From the NCBI RefSeq assembly GCF_004570975.1, contig NZ_SPPC01000005.1:235634-299633 (forward strand): 64,000 nt of DNA. The letters run 5' to 3'. Positions within the stretch are counted from its first letter, which is position 1. Each line of letters begins with the position of its first letter. This DNA is from Barnesiella sp. WM24 (GTDB lineage Bacteria > Bacteroidota > Bacteroidia > Bacteroidales > Muribaculaceae). A program made the position numbers and the translations under genes. The notes beneath the pieces are model-generated. The model searched no databases. It was given only the letters and a program-made list of their open reading frames with translations, and was not told the origin of the DNA. Shown piece after piece: positions 7,753 through 16,940 of the stretch.

Positions 7753-9609
7753 TCACATAAACTCCACAAGCGGAGCTTCCGTGCCCACAATGTCGCCCGG
7801 TTCAACAAAGATGCGCTTGATTACAGCCTCTTTTTCAACCTCGACATCATTTTCCATCTTCATCGCCTCATAGACGAGAATCACGTCGCCGGGCCTTACG
7901 GTGTCGCCGGGCTTGAAATTCACTTCAAGCACCTTGCCGCCCATCGGCGCCGAAAGCACCTCTCCGGTGATAGGCTCTTCAGGCTTTTTCTTGGATTCAA
8001 CCTTTGCAGCCTCCGCCTTGACGCGCTCGGCATGCACCTTTTCCCACTCTTCGGCGCGGCGACGCTTCAGGAAGCCGTTGGCAACCGTAGGGAGAAGTTC
8101 AAGAAGCAGATATTCCTCGTCATTTGACGCGAGCTTGACACCGCCATACTCGGGCAACTCAGGATTTTCAGGCTTCTTGTATTTGGTCACGTCGTAGGCT
8201 TTCTCCTCAGGCGAGCCGGTAATCTTGGCGCGAAACTCTGGATCCACGGTGACGGGTGTATGTCCATACTCTCCCTTTACAAGCGAGATAAACTGATTGG
8301 AAGGATTGGAATAGTCGGCATTGCCTTTCTTGCGGTCGAGCGCGACGCTCACAGCCTGGCTGCCTACAATCTGGCTGGTAGGAGTCACCAGCGGCACCAG
8401 TCCGGCATCGCGGCGCACCTTGGGGATAAGACGCATGGCGTCGTCAAGAAGGTCTTCAGCCTGAAGCGCCTTCAGCTGCGCAACCATATTGGAATACATT
8501 CCGCCCGGCACCTCGGCCTCCTTTACAAGAAGATTGGGCTTCGGGAAACCGAAATATGCCTCGATCGCGTGACAGGCGTCAAGGAGCGCCTCCTCATCAT
8601 TGGCATGAGCTGCACGGATAGCGCGGTCAAACTGCTCGTCAACATCGGCGGGAAGCACATCGGCAACCGGGTCAAACTCTTTCGGGAAAGTCTTCACAAG
8701 GTCGAAGTCATGCAACTCCTCGCGCACCGAGCGCAACTCCTTGCGTATCTTAGCCACGGCATCCATGTTGACCTCGACCTCGATGCCGAGCTTACGGGCA
8801 AACACATAAATAAGTTCAAGCGCCGGAGCGGCAGAGCCGCCGCCAAACCACCATATGTTAGTGTCAAGTATATCCACTCCGTGGATCATCGCCATAAGCG
8901 ACGATGCAAGACCGTAACCGGGGGTGCAATGGGTATGGAAATCCACGGGCACTTTAAGCGCCGCTTTCAGCTTAGGCATTATCGACGCTATGCGCGACGG
9001 ATTGACAAGACCAGCCATATCCTTGAGGGTTATGATCTTGGCGCCATATGCCTCCATAGCCACAGCCTTCTCAACGAAATACTCGTCGGTGAATATCTTT
9101 TCGGGTTTCTTGGCAAAGAGTCGGGCGAAGAATCCTGACGGAGCCTCCTCCTTCGGGTCGACAGTATAGCACACGGCGCCGTCGGGAATACCGCCAAGCT
9201 CGTTAATCATGCGTATCGACTCTTTAACATTGTCAAGGTCGTTGAGCGCGTCAAAAATACGCATCACGTTAAGACCGTTTTTGATAGCCTCTTTGTAAAA
9301 ACCCTCAAGCACTGAATCGGGGTAAGGCACGTAACCAAACAGGTTTCTGCCACGCGACAGCGCCGACAGAAGCGACTTGCCCTTCATCGCGGCACTCGCC
9401 TTGCGAAGGCGTTCCCACGGCGACTCGTCAAGATATCGCATCACTGAGTCAGGGACGGCGCCGCCCCATACTTCCATTATATAAAAACCGGCATTTTCAT
9501 AAAGTGGCAAGAGCCTGTCGATACTTGACTGGGTCATACGCGTGGCAAACAAAGACTGCTGTCCGTCACGCATCGTGAGATCACGGATTTTCAATTTCTT
9601 CTGTTCCAT
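7753..9609 (-). CDS. oadA: Biotin-dependent carboxyltransferase (oxaloacetate decarboxylase alpha / pyruvate carboxylase subunit B type)
   Basis: A 618-residue protein. The N-terminal DRE-TIM carboxyltransferase domain starts with RDLTMRDGQQS (about 9-19) and contains the active-site strand KDMAGL and the metal-binding FHTHCTPG. A conserved PYC/OadA linker domain follows. The C-terminus is a biotinyl domain in which EAMKMEN places the biotin-bearing lysine at residue 584. The enzyme moves a carboxyl group between biotin and pyruvate/oxaloacetate. Whether it works in a sodium-pumping decarboxylase, a two-subunit pyruvate carboxylase or a transcarboxylase cannot be told here, because neither the beta/gamma subunits nor a biotin carboxylase is adjacent. 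The symbol is by family. Confidence 0.9.
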   Translation of the reverse strand: MEQKKLKIRDLTMRDGQQSLFATRMTQSSIDRLLPLYENAGFYIMEVWGGAVPDSVMRYLDESPWERLRKASAAMKGKSLLSALSRGRNLFGYVPYPDSVLEGFYKEAIKNGLNVMRIFDALNDLDNVKESIRMINELGGIPDGAVCYTVDPKEEAPSGFFARLFAKKPEKIFTDEYFVEKAVAMEAYGAKIITLKDMAGLVNPSRIASIMPKLKAALKVPVDFHTHCTPGYGLASSLMAMIHGVDILDTNIWWFGGGSAAPALELIYVFARKLGIEVEVNMDAVAKIRKELRSVREELHDFDLVKTFPKEFDPVADVLPADVDEQFDRAIRAAHANDEEALLDACHAIEAYFGFPKPNLLVKEAEVPGGMYSNMVAQLKALQAEDLLDDAMRLIPKVRRDAGLVPLVTPTSQIVGSQAVSVALDRKKGNADYSNPSNQFISLVKGEYGHTPVTVDPEFRAKITGSPEEKAYDVTKYKKPENPELPEYGGVKLASNDEEYLLLELLPTVANGFLKRRRAEEWEKVHAERVKAEAAKVESKKKPEEPITGEVLSAPMGGKVLEVNFKPGDTVRPGDVILVYEAMKMENDVEVEKEAVIKRIFVEPGDIVGTEAPLVEFM

Positions 9610-9651
9610 ACCTTTAAGAACTTTGAGTTACAAGGTTATATTTAAGGCAAG

Positions 9652-9683
9652 CAAAGATAAATGAAAATCGTTAATTATGGAAA
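9652..9683 (-). promoter_or_regulatory. Promoter of the oadA-type gene
   Basis: On the minus strand TATCTTTG (9652-9659) matches TAnnTTTG, with a TTTC-like element about 20 bp upstream. The leader would be about 35-40 nt. Confidence 0.55.
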
Positions 9684-9698
9684 TTTATCTGTAATTAT

Positions 9699-12077
9699 TC
9701 AATCAAAAACTCCTTCGATACTTTCCTGCGTGGAATCGGACTCATCGACATACTCGCCGAAGTATTCCTTGGCACAAAGATCAAGATTAGACGGGAACTG
9801 GAATTTCACGTCCTGACTGTAAGGCAGCGTAGGGTCATCATACACTTTTTTCATGTAAAGACCATAGATAGGAAGCGCCATTGACGCGCCCTGCCCCATC
9901 GCCATGCCGTTGAAATGGATATAGCGTTCTTCTCCGCCTACCCACACTCCCGACACAAGCTGAGGGGTGAATCCCATAAACCATCCGTCGGAATTTGAAT
10001 TGGTGGTTCCGGTCTTGCCGCCCATCTGCGCGGTCAGCCCGTAAGGCGCGCGACGCAGGCGGTTACCGGTACCGCCGTCGACCACATTAAGCAGTATCGA
10101 CAATATCTTATAGTAAGCCTCGGAGCTTATCACCTCGGTATGTTTCGGAGCAAACTCCGATATGATGTTACCGTTGTTGTCGGCGATTGCGGTCACGAAA
10201 AGCGGGTCGACGCGCATGCCCTTGTTGGCAAACGCCGAATAAGCCGTCACCATCTCCTTGACCGACACGTCACAGGGTCCGAGACACAGCGCGATTACCG
10301 GGTCAAGATGATTGGTTATGCCGAAATTATGCATGTTTCTTACAAGCGTAGCCGGAGAGAGCTGGCTCATAAGACGCGCCGAAATCCAGTTGTTTGAGTT
10401 GGTGAGCGCCCAGCGTATGTCGACCATTTCACCTACCCTCGCGTGTCCTGCATTACGCGGAGCCCAGGGACGCCCCACCTCGTCGTAGATGACCGGCTGC
10501 TCGTTAAGAAACTGGTCGCAGGGGGTGTAGCCCTCCTCCATCGCATAGGTGTAGAGAAACGGCTTGATGGTCGAACCGATCTGACGCCTGCCCGTCGACA
10601 CCATGTCATACTGGAAGAATGCGAAATTGGGGCCGCCGACATATGCCTTCACATGACCGGTCACAGGATCCATCGACATAAACCCGGCACGCAGGAAATG
10701 CTTGCTGTACAGTATCGAATCAAGAGGGGTCATTACGGTGTCGACCGTTCCCGCGTAAGAAAACACCTTCATTTCGACCGGGGTGTTGAACGCCTTGGTG
10801 ATCTCCTCGTCGGAGTGGCCTTCCCTCTTCATCGCATACCAGCGGTCGCTCTGCTTCATGCCTTTCTTTATCAGCGCATCGAGCTGAGCCGACGACAGCT
10901 CCTCGCGGTTGGTCGTGTAGGGAGCGCCCTTCACGCCGCGTTTCTCCCTGAAGAAGCTCGGCTGCAGGGTCTTTCCGAGATGCTGCACCACCGCGTCCTC
11001 GGCATAGCGCTGCATCCTGGAGTCAATCGTGGTGTATATCTTCAGTCCGTCGGTGTAGATGTCATATTTTGAGCCGTCGGGCTTGGGGTTTTTCTCAATC
11101 CAGCCAAAGAGGGGGTTGGTCTCCCATGCAATCGAGTCGTCGATAAATTTCTGCTTCTCCCAGCCGCGATAGTCGGAGCGCACAGGCTTCTTCGCCTTCA
11201 GCACCCGGCGCAGCTCTTCACGGAAATAAGGCGCGAGACCTTCCTTGTGGTCGACCTTGTGAAAGTCGAGCACAAGTGGGAGCTGCTTCAGGGAGTCAAG
11301 CTCCGCCTTTGACAGCATGTCGTTCTTATACATCTGCTCCAACACCACATTACGGCGTTCGCGGGTGCGCTCGGGCTTTCTTACCGGGTTATAGTACGAC
11401 GGGTTTTTCACCATTCCTATAAGCGTCGCCGCCTCCTGCACGTTCAGGTCCTTAGGGTCTTTTCCGAAATATACATATGCAGCCGACTTGATGCCCACGG
11501 CATTGTAAAGGAAGTCAAACTGGTTGAGATACATCTTTATTATCTCATCCTTGGAGTAGCAGCGTTCAAGCTTCACAGCAATCATCCACTCGATAGGCTT
11601 CTGCAAGGCGCGCTCCATAAGTCCCTCCGACCTCGGCGAATAGAGCTGCTTGGCGAGCTGCTGGGTTATCGTCGAGCCGCCTCCGGCATTTTTCTGGTGC
11701 ATCACGAGAGTCTTCACCGCCACGCGTCCGAGTGCGCGCAGGTCGATGCCTGAATGTTCCTCGAAGCGTGAATCCTCGGTAGCGATAAGGGCGTCGATGA
11801 CATTCTGGGAGATGTCGTCAAACTCGACATACACCCTGTTGCCCGTATTGGCAAAATAGCGTCCGAGCTCCTCCCCGTCGGCCGAATACACAACTGAGGC
11901 AAAGCGGTCCTTCGGGTTTTTAAGTTCCTCGATAGGAGGCATATATCCAATCACGCCGTTATAGACAAGGAAGAAAAAGAAAAACACTCCTCCCACGATG
12001 AATACAAACACCGCCCACATGGCGGCGATTATGCCCTTGCGGCTTCGGCGCGGTCTATCGTTGTTAGATTCGCTCAT
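9699..12077 (-). CDS. mrcA: Class A penicillin-binding protein (PBP1A)
   Basis: A 792-residue bifunctional peptidoglycan synthase. A short basic cytoplasmic tail and one transmembrane helix (about 15-40) precede the GT51 glycosyltransferase domain. The catalytic glutamate is E101 in ATEDSRFEEHSG, followed by GGSTITQQLAKQ and the KDEIIKMYLNQ motif. The transpeptidase domain has the acyl-serine S502 in GSTIKP, an SNN-type second motif (TNSNNW) and K688-T-G in GGKTGTT. It polymerises glycan and cross-links stem peptides on the outer face of the inner membrane. The acidic C-terminal tail (DESDSTQESIEG) is short. A -7 box TAAATTTG stands at 12198-12205 on the minus strand. Confidence 0.95.
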   Translation of the reverse strand: MSESNNDRPRRSRKGIIAAMWAVFVFIVGGVFFFFFLVYNGVIGYMPPIEELKNPKDRFASVVYSADGEELGRYFANTGNRVYVEFDDISQNVIDALIATEDSRFEEHSGIDLRALGRVAVKTLVMHQKNAGGGSTITQQLAKQLYSPRSEGLMERALQKPIEWMIAVKLERCYSKDEIIKMYLNQFDFLYNAVGIKSAAYVYFGKDPKDLNVQEAATLIGMVKNPSYYNPVRKPERTRERRNVVLEQMYKNDMLSKAELDSLKQLPLVLDFHKVDHKEGLAPYFREELRRVLKAKKPVRSDYRGWEKQKFIDDSIAWETNPLFGWIEKNPKPDGSKYDIYTDGLKIYTTIDSRMQRYAEDAVVQHLGKTLQPSFFREKRGVKGAPYTTNREELSSAQLDALIKKGMKQSDRWYAMKREGHSDEEITKAFNTPVEMKVFSYAGTVDTVMTPLDSILYSKHFLRAGFMSMDPVTGHVKAYVGGPNFAFFQYDMVSTGRRQIGSTIKPFLYTYAMEEGYTPCDQFLNEQPVIYDEVGRPWAPRNAGHARVGEMVDIRWALTNSNNWISARLMSQLSPATLVRNMHNFGITNHLDPVIALCLGPCDVSVKEMVTAYSAFANKGMRVDPLFVTAIADNNGNIISEFAPKHTEVISSEAYYKILSILLNVVDGGTGNRLRRAPYGLTAQMGGKTGTTNSNSDGWFMGFTPQLVSGVWVGGEERYIHFNGMAMGQGASMALPIYGLYMKKVYDDPTLPYSQDVKFQFPSNLDLCAKEYFGEYVDESDSTQESIEGVFD

Positions 12078-12440
12078 GCAATAATGATATATAACTATTT
12101 AAAACCAGTTTCTAATGACTTATCTCAAGCAACCCTACACTGACCGGCATCAGGCAAAGAAGCATCAGGCGATTTTCGCGGGGTCACTTATTGAGCGCAA
12201 ATTTACATATTTATAGTCATTCAGTCCTGCTTTAGACCTATAAAATTCAATAATGTCACGGCTCTGACATAAAATAATTCAAAAATTGCCCGCAACCGAG
12301 CCAAAACCTATTGATAAAATAAAATATAATTGCTATCTTTGTCAATAGTAATAAACCGACCTAATATCAACTAACTATTGACAGCCCCCTTACTCGTTGA
12401 TCGGGTAAGCTATACGGCATCATTTATGTACCTGATCATA
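12078..12440. other. Divergent intergenic region with two promoters
   Basis: This 363-bp gap separates the divergent PBP1A gene and the exopolysaccharide operon. It holds a minus-strand -7 box (TAAATTTG, 12198-12205) about 120 bp upstream of PBP1A and a full plus-strand promoter at 12311-12341. No small gene or other structure is visible. Confidence 0.6.
12311..12341 (+). promoter_or_regulatory. Promoter of the exopolysaccharide operon
   Basis: A TTGA element (12311-12314) is followed after about 20 bp by TATCTTTG (12334-12341), close to the Bacteroidetes consensus. The start site would be near 12348, leaving a leader of about 90 nt before the ATG at 12441. It is the only clear promoter ahead of the five co-oriented genes to 19629. 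Confidence 0.7.
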
Positions 12441-13844
12441 ATGAACCGACCTAACCACATTATAGCCTTATTTCAGGTAGTGGGCATAGCCATGATACTT
12501 TCATTGCCTGCTGTGACCTGCCGCCTGTCGGCGCAGAATCAGCGCGGCATGGAGATTCTTGCCAACTTCGACAGCCGCTTCGAGCATCTCGACTCCCTCA
12601 TATTCGGTAGCCGCGACAACAACCACCCGGCATCGTTGAGCGTGACCGACTCCATGTCACGCGGCCACAGCAGCGAATCGCGGGAAAACCTCAACCGAGC
12701 CATCGACCGCAGGACCGAAGCCGAAATCGGCGAGATAAAGAGCCTTACGGGACTCCGGTTTACGGGTCAGACCTACTACCGCCTCGACGGCGAGCTTGGC
12801 ATGGACGACGATGACCCCGTGTCGGTCTACAAGGGCAAGCTACAGGCGGAGTTGAGATGGTATCCGTTTCAGAGCGCGCTCTTCAAGCGTGAAGGACGCA
12901 TCGAAGAACAGAAAATACGCGGCAAGATTGACAAGCTCGCCTACGACAAGGAAGACCTCGGAATGCTTGTGGAGCGACAGAAAGAGCGGTTTCGCCAATA
13001 CAGCGACTCGCTGATGGGCGGCGTGCTGCTGCAGCGCATACGCAACCTCAACATGCTTAGCGCCGCATACATGTATCTGCTTGAAAACGAAAATATCCCC
13101 AGCGACGACCTGCTCCAGATACTCAACGAGAAAGCCGAGGCTGAACGGATGCTCGCCTCGATTCCCGGCCGTCACCTCCCGGCGCTCGACCTGTCACGCC
13201 CCGCAGGCTATTTCGTTCAGATAGACACCGCCGCCTATATGGACCATGTGCGCAAGACACAATATGACATCTCCACGCTACAGCTACAGATGCAACTGCT
13301 CGAGCAGCAGGAAAAAAACACGAGCTACTGGACCGAGGTAAACGCCGCGCCGTTTGTGCGCTATTCCTACTATACGCGTCTTCACGCGCCCAATTCCTCC
13401 AATGTCGACGCCGGGCTCGTGTTCACCATTCCCCTTTCGTTTGAGTTCTGGAAGAAAAAAGACTCGCTTCGCGCCCGCCGCAACATACTCGCGGCTGAAG
13501 AGAGCCATATAGCGACGCGCATCATGGAGGCGATCAACGCCATTCTGCTTGACATCGAGCGCTACAACAACGCCTCCATCGGTGAATACCGCCGCATGGA
13601 AGAGCTGAAAAAATATCTCACCATGCGCGCCAACGCCTACGACAACCGCGTCGGCGAATACAACAGGCTTGCCAGGATGAAAGAATACAACAGCTATCTT
13701 TCCTGCTGCGAGAAATTTATCGAATTTCAGTACCGCAAGGACTGCTGCATAGCCGATCTACAGAAATTCCTGACCGACGAGTCGGTGCTCCGCTTCTGCC
13801 GCGAGATACCCCTCCAGTCGGTCACTGTCAATATTAACCAGTAA
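12441..13844 (+). CDS. TolC-like outer-membrane channel protein (exopolysaccharide export)
   Basis: A 467-residue protein from the ATG at 12441; the open frame begins upstream with TTG at 12378. The signal peptide runs to about residue 32 (MILSLPAVTCRLSAQ). The mature protein alternates long charged helices (REGRIEEQKIRGKIDK; LQLQMQLLEQQEKN) with short beta stretches that end in aromatic and hydrophobic residues (VDAGLVFTIPLSFEFW). That is the layout of outer-membrane efflux proteins, though the similarity is weak and the call rests partly on the next gene being a HlyD-type adaptor. It would form the outer-membrane exit of an envelope-spanning complex. The adaptor gene starts 19 bp downstream. 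Confidence 0.6.
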   Translation: MNRPNHIIALFQVVGIAMILSLPAVTCRLSAQNQRGMEILANFDSRFEHLDSLIFGSRDNNHPASLSVTDSMSRGHSSESRENLNRAIDRRTEAEIGEIKSLTGLRFTGQTYYRLDGELGMDDDDPVSVYKGKLQAELRWYPFQSALFKREGRIEEQKIRGKIDKLAYDKEDLGMLVERQKERFRQYSDSLMGGVLLQRIRNLNMLSAAYMYLLENENIPSDDLLQILNEKAEAERMLASIPGRHLPALDLSRPAGYFVQIDTAAYMDHVRKTQYDISTLQLQMQLLEQQEKNTSYWTEVNAAPFVRYSYYTRLHAPNSSNVDAGLVFTIPLSFEFWKKKDSLRARRNILAAEESHIATRIMEAINAILLDIERYNNASIGEYRRMEELKKYLTMRANAYDNRVGEYNRLARMKEYNSYLSCCEKFIEFQYRKDCCIADLQKFLTDESVLRFCREIPLQSVTVNINQ

Positions 13845-13863
13845 CAGCCCGCCGATAACAGAT

Positions 13864-15426
13864 ATGAAAAATTTCACCTACCGCTCCCACGACGAGAAGG
13901 AAAACATTGAAGAAATCCTGCGGCAACGAAAACGCAAGGTCAACCGCCAGCAGATTGTCGCAGCCACTGTGCTTGGAGTGATTCTGGTAATCCTCGGGCT
14001 ATATTTCGGAAGAAAAGTCGTCTACTCCGACTTTGACGGCTACATACATGTCGACGCCAACCAGGTGAGGACTCCTTTTGACATCTTCCTTGACAGCCTA
14101 TATGTCGAGACCGGCGACATCGTGATGCCCGGCGACACGCTCTACTCCTATTTCATGATGGACATCATGAGCGAGCAGGCAAATATCAACACCGAGCCTA
14201 CAATCGTGGCGCGTAACCGCGACCTTACATTACGCCACAACAGCCTCCTTCAGGAGATTGCCGTGCAGAAAGTAAGAATCGCCGAACTGCGCAAGCAGAT
14301 CTCGCTCGAAAACCACAACATCCAGTTTGGTCTCAGCGACAATTCCCACCGCATGGACCTCGAACGAATGCTCAACGAGGCGCTCGCCATGCTGAAGGCG
14401 ATGCAGGCGGAGGCGGGAATGCTCGCCGGCATGCGCCACTCCACCGACCCCTCGCGGCGAGGAATCCACGGCGGCAACGGGGCGCAGATATATGACAACA
14501 TCGGACTGCGCTCAATGCAGGCGGCACGCCGCTACCGCCTTGCCACCGACTCGGCTATCATAGTCAACATCGTGGCGCCCGACCGCATGGTCTTTTTTGA
14601 AAAAGAACTGCTCATGACGGCACAACACCTCAATCTCACTGACAACAACCTGCATGTCGTGGCCTACATCCCGCCTGACAAGATACACAATATCACCTAC
14701 AACTCGCTCGCCGAGATTGTAGTCAACGAGAATCTGTCGTTTGACGCCCATGTGTCAATCATAGGCATGCGCACAGAGGAGATTCCCGAAAACCTCCGCA
14801 GCTACTTCACGAAAAAGAACACGGCGCTCATCGCGAAGCTTGACATCGACTTCGACCAGCGCATACCGTTCTGGAGCGTGGCGTCGGGGCTACCCGTAAC
14901 CATACGCATAAAGAATCTTGACACCTGGAAGAGTGACTCGCCGAGCAATTACCTATGGGTGACCACCGGAGCCGGAGTCAGCGAGGAGTCACTTGTCGAA
15001 TACCAGAACCGCCGTCGCCACTACAGCGTAATCGAGCGCCGACTCGAAGAGCAACGCGCCGACTCGATCAAACGCGCCCGCAAGCAGCAACGGGCCGACT
15101 CGCTCGCCGCCTTAAAGCAGCGCGAGGACAGCGCCTTGCAGGCTGAACGCCAGCGACAGCTAATCGCCGCCGACTCGGCAAAGGTGTTCTACATTATCAC
15201 CAATGTATATAACGCGGAAAGACACGCCACCGACCGTGTCGCGGAATTGAACGATATGGCACTGATGCAGAGCGGAAAGCTCAACAGAAGCGGAAAGTGG
15301 TATGTATATGCATCACGCCACTCATCGGCCGATGAAGCGGCAGCCGAACTAAAGACCATCTCAAGGACTCAGCGGGAATTCCGCGACGCCTGGATACTTG
15401 ACACAAGAAAGCCGGAAAAGAAATGA
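13864..15426 (+). CDS. HlyD-like membrane fusion protein with SPOR-like C-terminus
   Basis: A 520-residue inner-membrane-anchored adaptor. A basic N-terminus precedes one transmembrane helix (about 36-56, VAATVLGVILVILGLYF). The first lipoyl half follows (GYIHVDANQVRTPFDIFL, VETGDIVMPGDTLYSY), then a long coiled-coil hairpin (about 105-180) and a beta-barrel-like region (LHVVAYIPPDKIHNI). Residues about 375-440 are a charged helix with repeated RADS/REDS units, and the last 80 residues (VFYIITNVY, GKWYVYASRHSSADEAAAEL) resemble a SPOR domain, which in other proteins binds denuded peptidoglycan. The architecture recalls Alg44-type adaptors without PilZ. The stop overlaps the next start (ATGA), implying translational coupling. 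Confidence 0.72.
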   Translation: MKNFTYRSHDEKENIEEILRQRKRKVNRQQIVAATVLGVILVILGLYFGRKVVYSDFDGYIHVDANQVRTPFDIFLDSLYVETGDIVMPGDTLYSYFMMDIMSEQANINTEPTIVARNRDLTLRHNSLLQEIAVQKVRIAELRKQISLENHNIQFGLSDNSHRMDLERMLNEALAMLKAMQAEAGMLAGMRHSTDPSRRGIHGGNGAQIYDNIGLRSMQAARRYRLATDSAIIVNIVAPDRMVFFEKELLMTAQHLNLTDNNLHVVAYIPPDKIHNITYNSLAEIVVNENLSFDAHVSIIGMRTEEIPENLRSYFTKKNTALIAKLDIDFDQRIPFWSVASGLPVTIRIKNLDTWKSDSPSNYLWVTTGAGVSEESLVEYQNRRRHYSVIERRLEEQRADSIKRARKQQRADSLAALKQREDSALQAERQRQLIAADSAKVFYIITNVYNAERHATDRVAELNDMALMQSGKLNRSGKWYVYASRHSSADEAAAELKTISRTQREFRDAWILDTRKPEKK

Positions 15427-16856
15427 ACACAAGAAATCACATAAACGAGAAATACCAGATTATCACCAACTACAGCCGACGCAAGATATTGGTGATTAAC
15501 GATGTGCTTGATGTGGACCGCACTCCGGAACTGGAGTTTGAGGATTTTGACGCAATGTTTATCAACGTGATCAATCCCCTCCACGACTACACGAGGCTCG
15601 CTATCCGACTTGCCTCCCCGCTTCTGTCGGAGAAGTGCAGGTTCAAGCCCTGTTTCGTGACCCAGCGTCTTCAGGGATGGCTCGGCGAGGCTGAAATCAT
15701 CGTCGACGGTTATGCTTCGTCACCCACCGACCGTGACCTCGCGCAGACAATCGATGAAATCTACGGTGCGATGCGACGCCTCAACTTCTTGCTCGGTACA
15801 GAGCCGGTCGTGACCCATGCCGAAGAGATGTTCCGCCTCGTGAGATATGCGATTTCAAGAGGGCGCTTCACCTTCAGCTCGGAGCCGGTAAGAGGCATGA
15901 GCCTCGGCTACATGGCGCTCTACAACTACACGATGTGGTACACCGGACAGGAGCGCATAGCCGCACAGGAACGCGAGTTTTTCCACTCCGAGATGCTGCG
16001 CCTCGGCTACATCCGCCATAGCCGCTTCATCGACAGGATACACGAGTGTCCCCACTGTGGCGGCAGCCACCTCTTCTTTTTCGAGACATGCCCGAAGTGC
16101 AACAGTTCCGACCTGCGACAGCAATCGGTAATCCACCACTTCCGCTGCGCCAACGTGTCGCCGGAGTCAACCTATCAGTGGGACGGCGAGCTCAGGTGTC
16201 CCAAGTGCCACGTGCTGCTGCGCCACATCGGCGTGGACTATGACAAGCCCTCGGCGATATACACCTGCAACCAGTGTGAGGAGTCGTTCATGTATCCCGA
16301 CATGAGGGTGCTTTGCTCGTCATGCAAGAGAAGCCTCCAGACCGATGAACTGCTGTCGCGCGACGTCTATGAATATGAGCTCACCCCCGACGGCATCCAC
16401 GCCTTTGCAGGCAACGACGTGGTCCACACCATCAGCCAGGCAGGATTCTTCGGCTACACCTCGACACGCAACTTCATGGACTATGTAAGGCAGTTCTCGA
16501 CAGCCTCCAACAATCAGGACGAGGTGCTTGTCGTGACCCGATTCTATGTGTTTGACCCCAACGCCGACGAAGGTCCCTCGCTTGACGCCCGCCCCCCGGT
16601 CGTGCAGGCGATGGCGCGATTCTTCACTTACAAGAGCGCGATATGGGGTAACAACTATTACTTCATGAGCCGTGTGCGCGAAGGCGAGATCGGACGCCAG
16701 CAAAGCAAGATGGAATATGAGCTGAAGGCAGAACTTAACGACTACAAGTCGCTCCACGACGGATTTCAGTTTGAGCTTGTCGAAACCTACATATACCATC
16801 CCGACACCGACCCGGAGACATTTGTAAGACGTCTCGAAGAGTCACGCCGGAAGTAA
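15423..16856 (+). CDS. TackOD1-like zinc-ribbon protein of the exopolysaccharide operon
   Basis: A 477-residue cytoplasmic protein without membrane segments. The N-terminal 120 residues look like a Rossmann or receiver-type fold (RKILVINDVLDV, FDAMFINVINP). The centre (about 205-310) carries zinc-ribbon knuckles in order: CPHC, CPKC, a lone C, CPKC, CNQC and CSSC. This pattern fits what I recall of the TackOD1 output domain, found in proteins tied to signalling and polysaccharide synthesis; the match is from memory and not searched. The C-terminal 150 residues (DEVLVVTRFYVF) could be a degenerate nucleotide-cyclase-like domain. It overlaps the adaptor gene by 4 bp. It may regulate or scaffold the synthase. 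Confidence 0.6.
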   Translation: MNTRNHINEKYQIITNYSRRKILVINDVLDVDRTPELEFEDFDAMFINVINPLHDYTRLAIRLASPLLSEKCRFKPCFVTQRLQGWLGEAEIIVDGYASSPTDRDLAQTIDEIYGAMRRLNFLLGTEPVVTHAEEMFRLVRYAISRGRFTFSSEPVRGMSLGYMALYNYTMWYTGQERIAAQEREFFHSEMLRLGYIRHSRFIDRIHECPHCGGSHLFFFETCPKCNSSDLRQQSVIHHFRCANVSPESTYQWDGELRCPKCHVLLRHIGVDYDKPSAIYTCNQCEESFMYPDMRVLCSSCKRSLQTDELLSRDVYEYELTPDGIHAFAGNDVVHTISQAGFFGYTSTRNFMDYVRQFSTASNNQDEVLVVTRFYVFDPNADEGPSLDARPPVVQAMARFFTYKSAIWGNNYYFMSRVREGEIGRQQSKMEYELKAELNDYKSLHDGFQFELVETYIYHPDTDPETFVRRLEESRRK

Positions 16857-16940
16857 TCGTTTACACATTATTATATATAATATACCGAAAAATATTAACC
16901 GCTTACCGAAAACCACTAAAAACCTGACAGATTAAACCCG

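Noticed and set aside
8260..9138. Plus-strand ORF of 292 codons inside the oadA-type gene
   Set aside because: Antisense to a clearly recognised enzyme; its sequence has no family character and arises from codon bias of the true gene.
12378..12440. Earlier TTG start for the TolC-like protein
   Set aside because: The signal peptide begins cleanly at the ATG at 12441; residues encoded before it would place a non-signal stretch ahead of the hydrophobic core.
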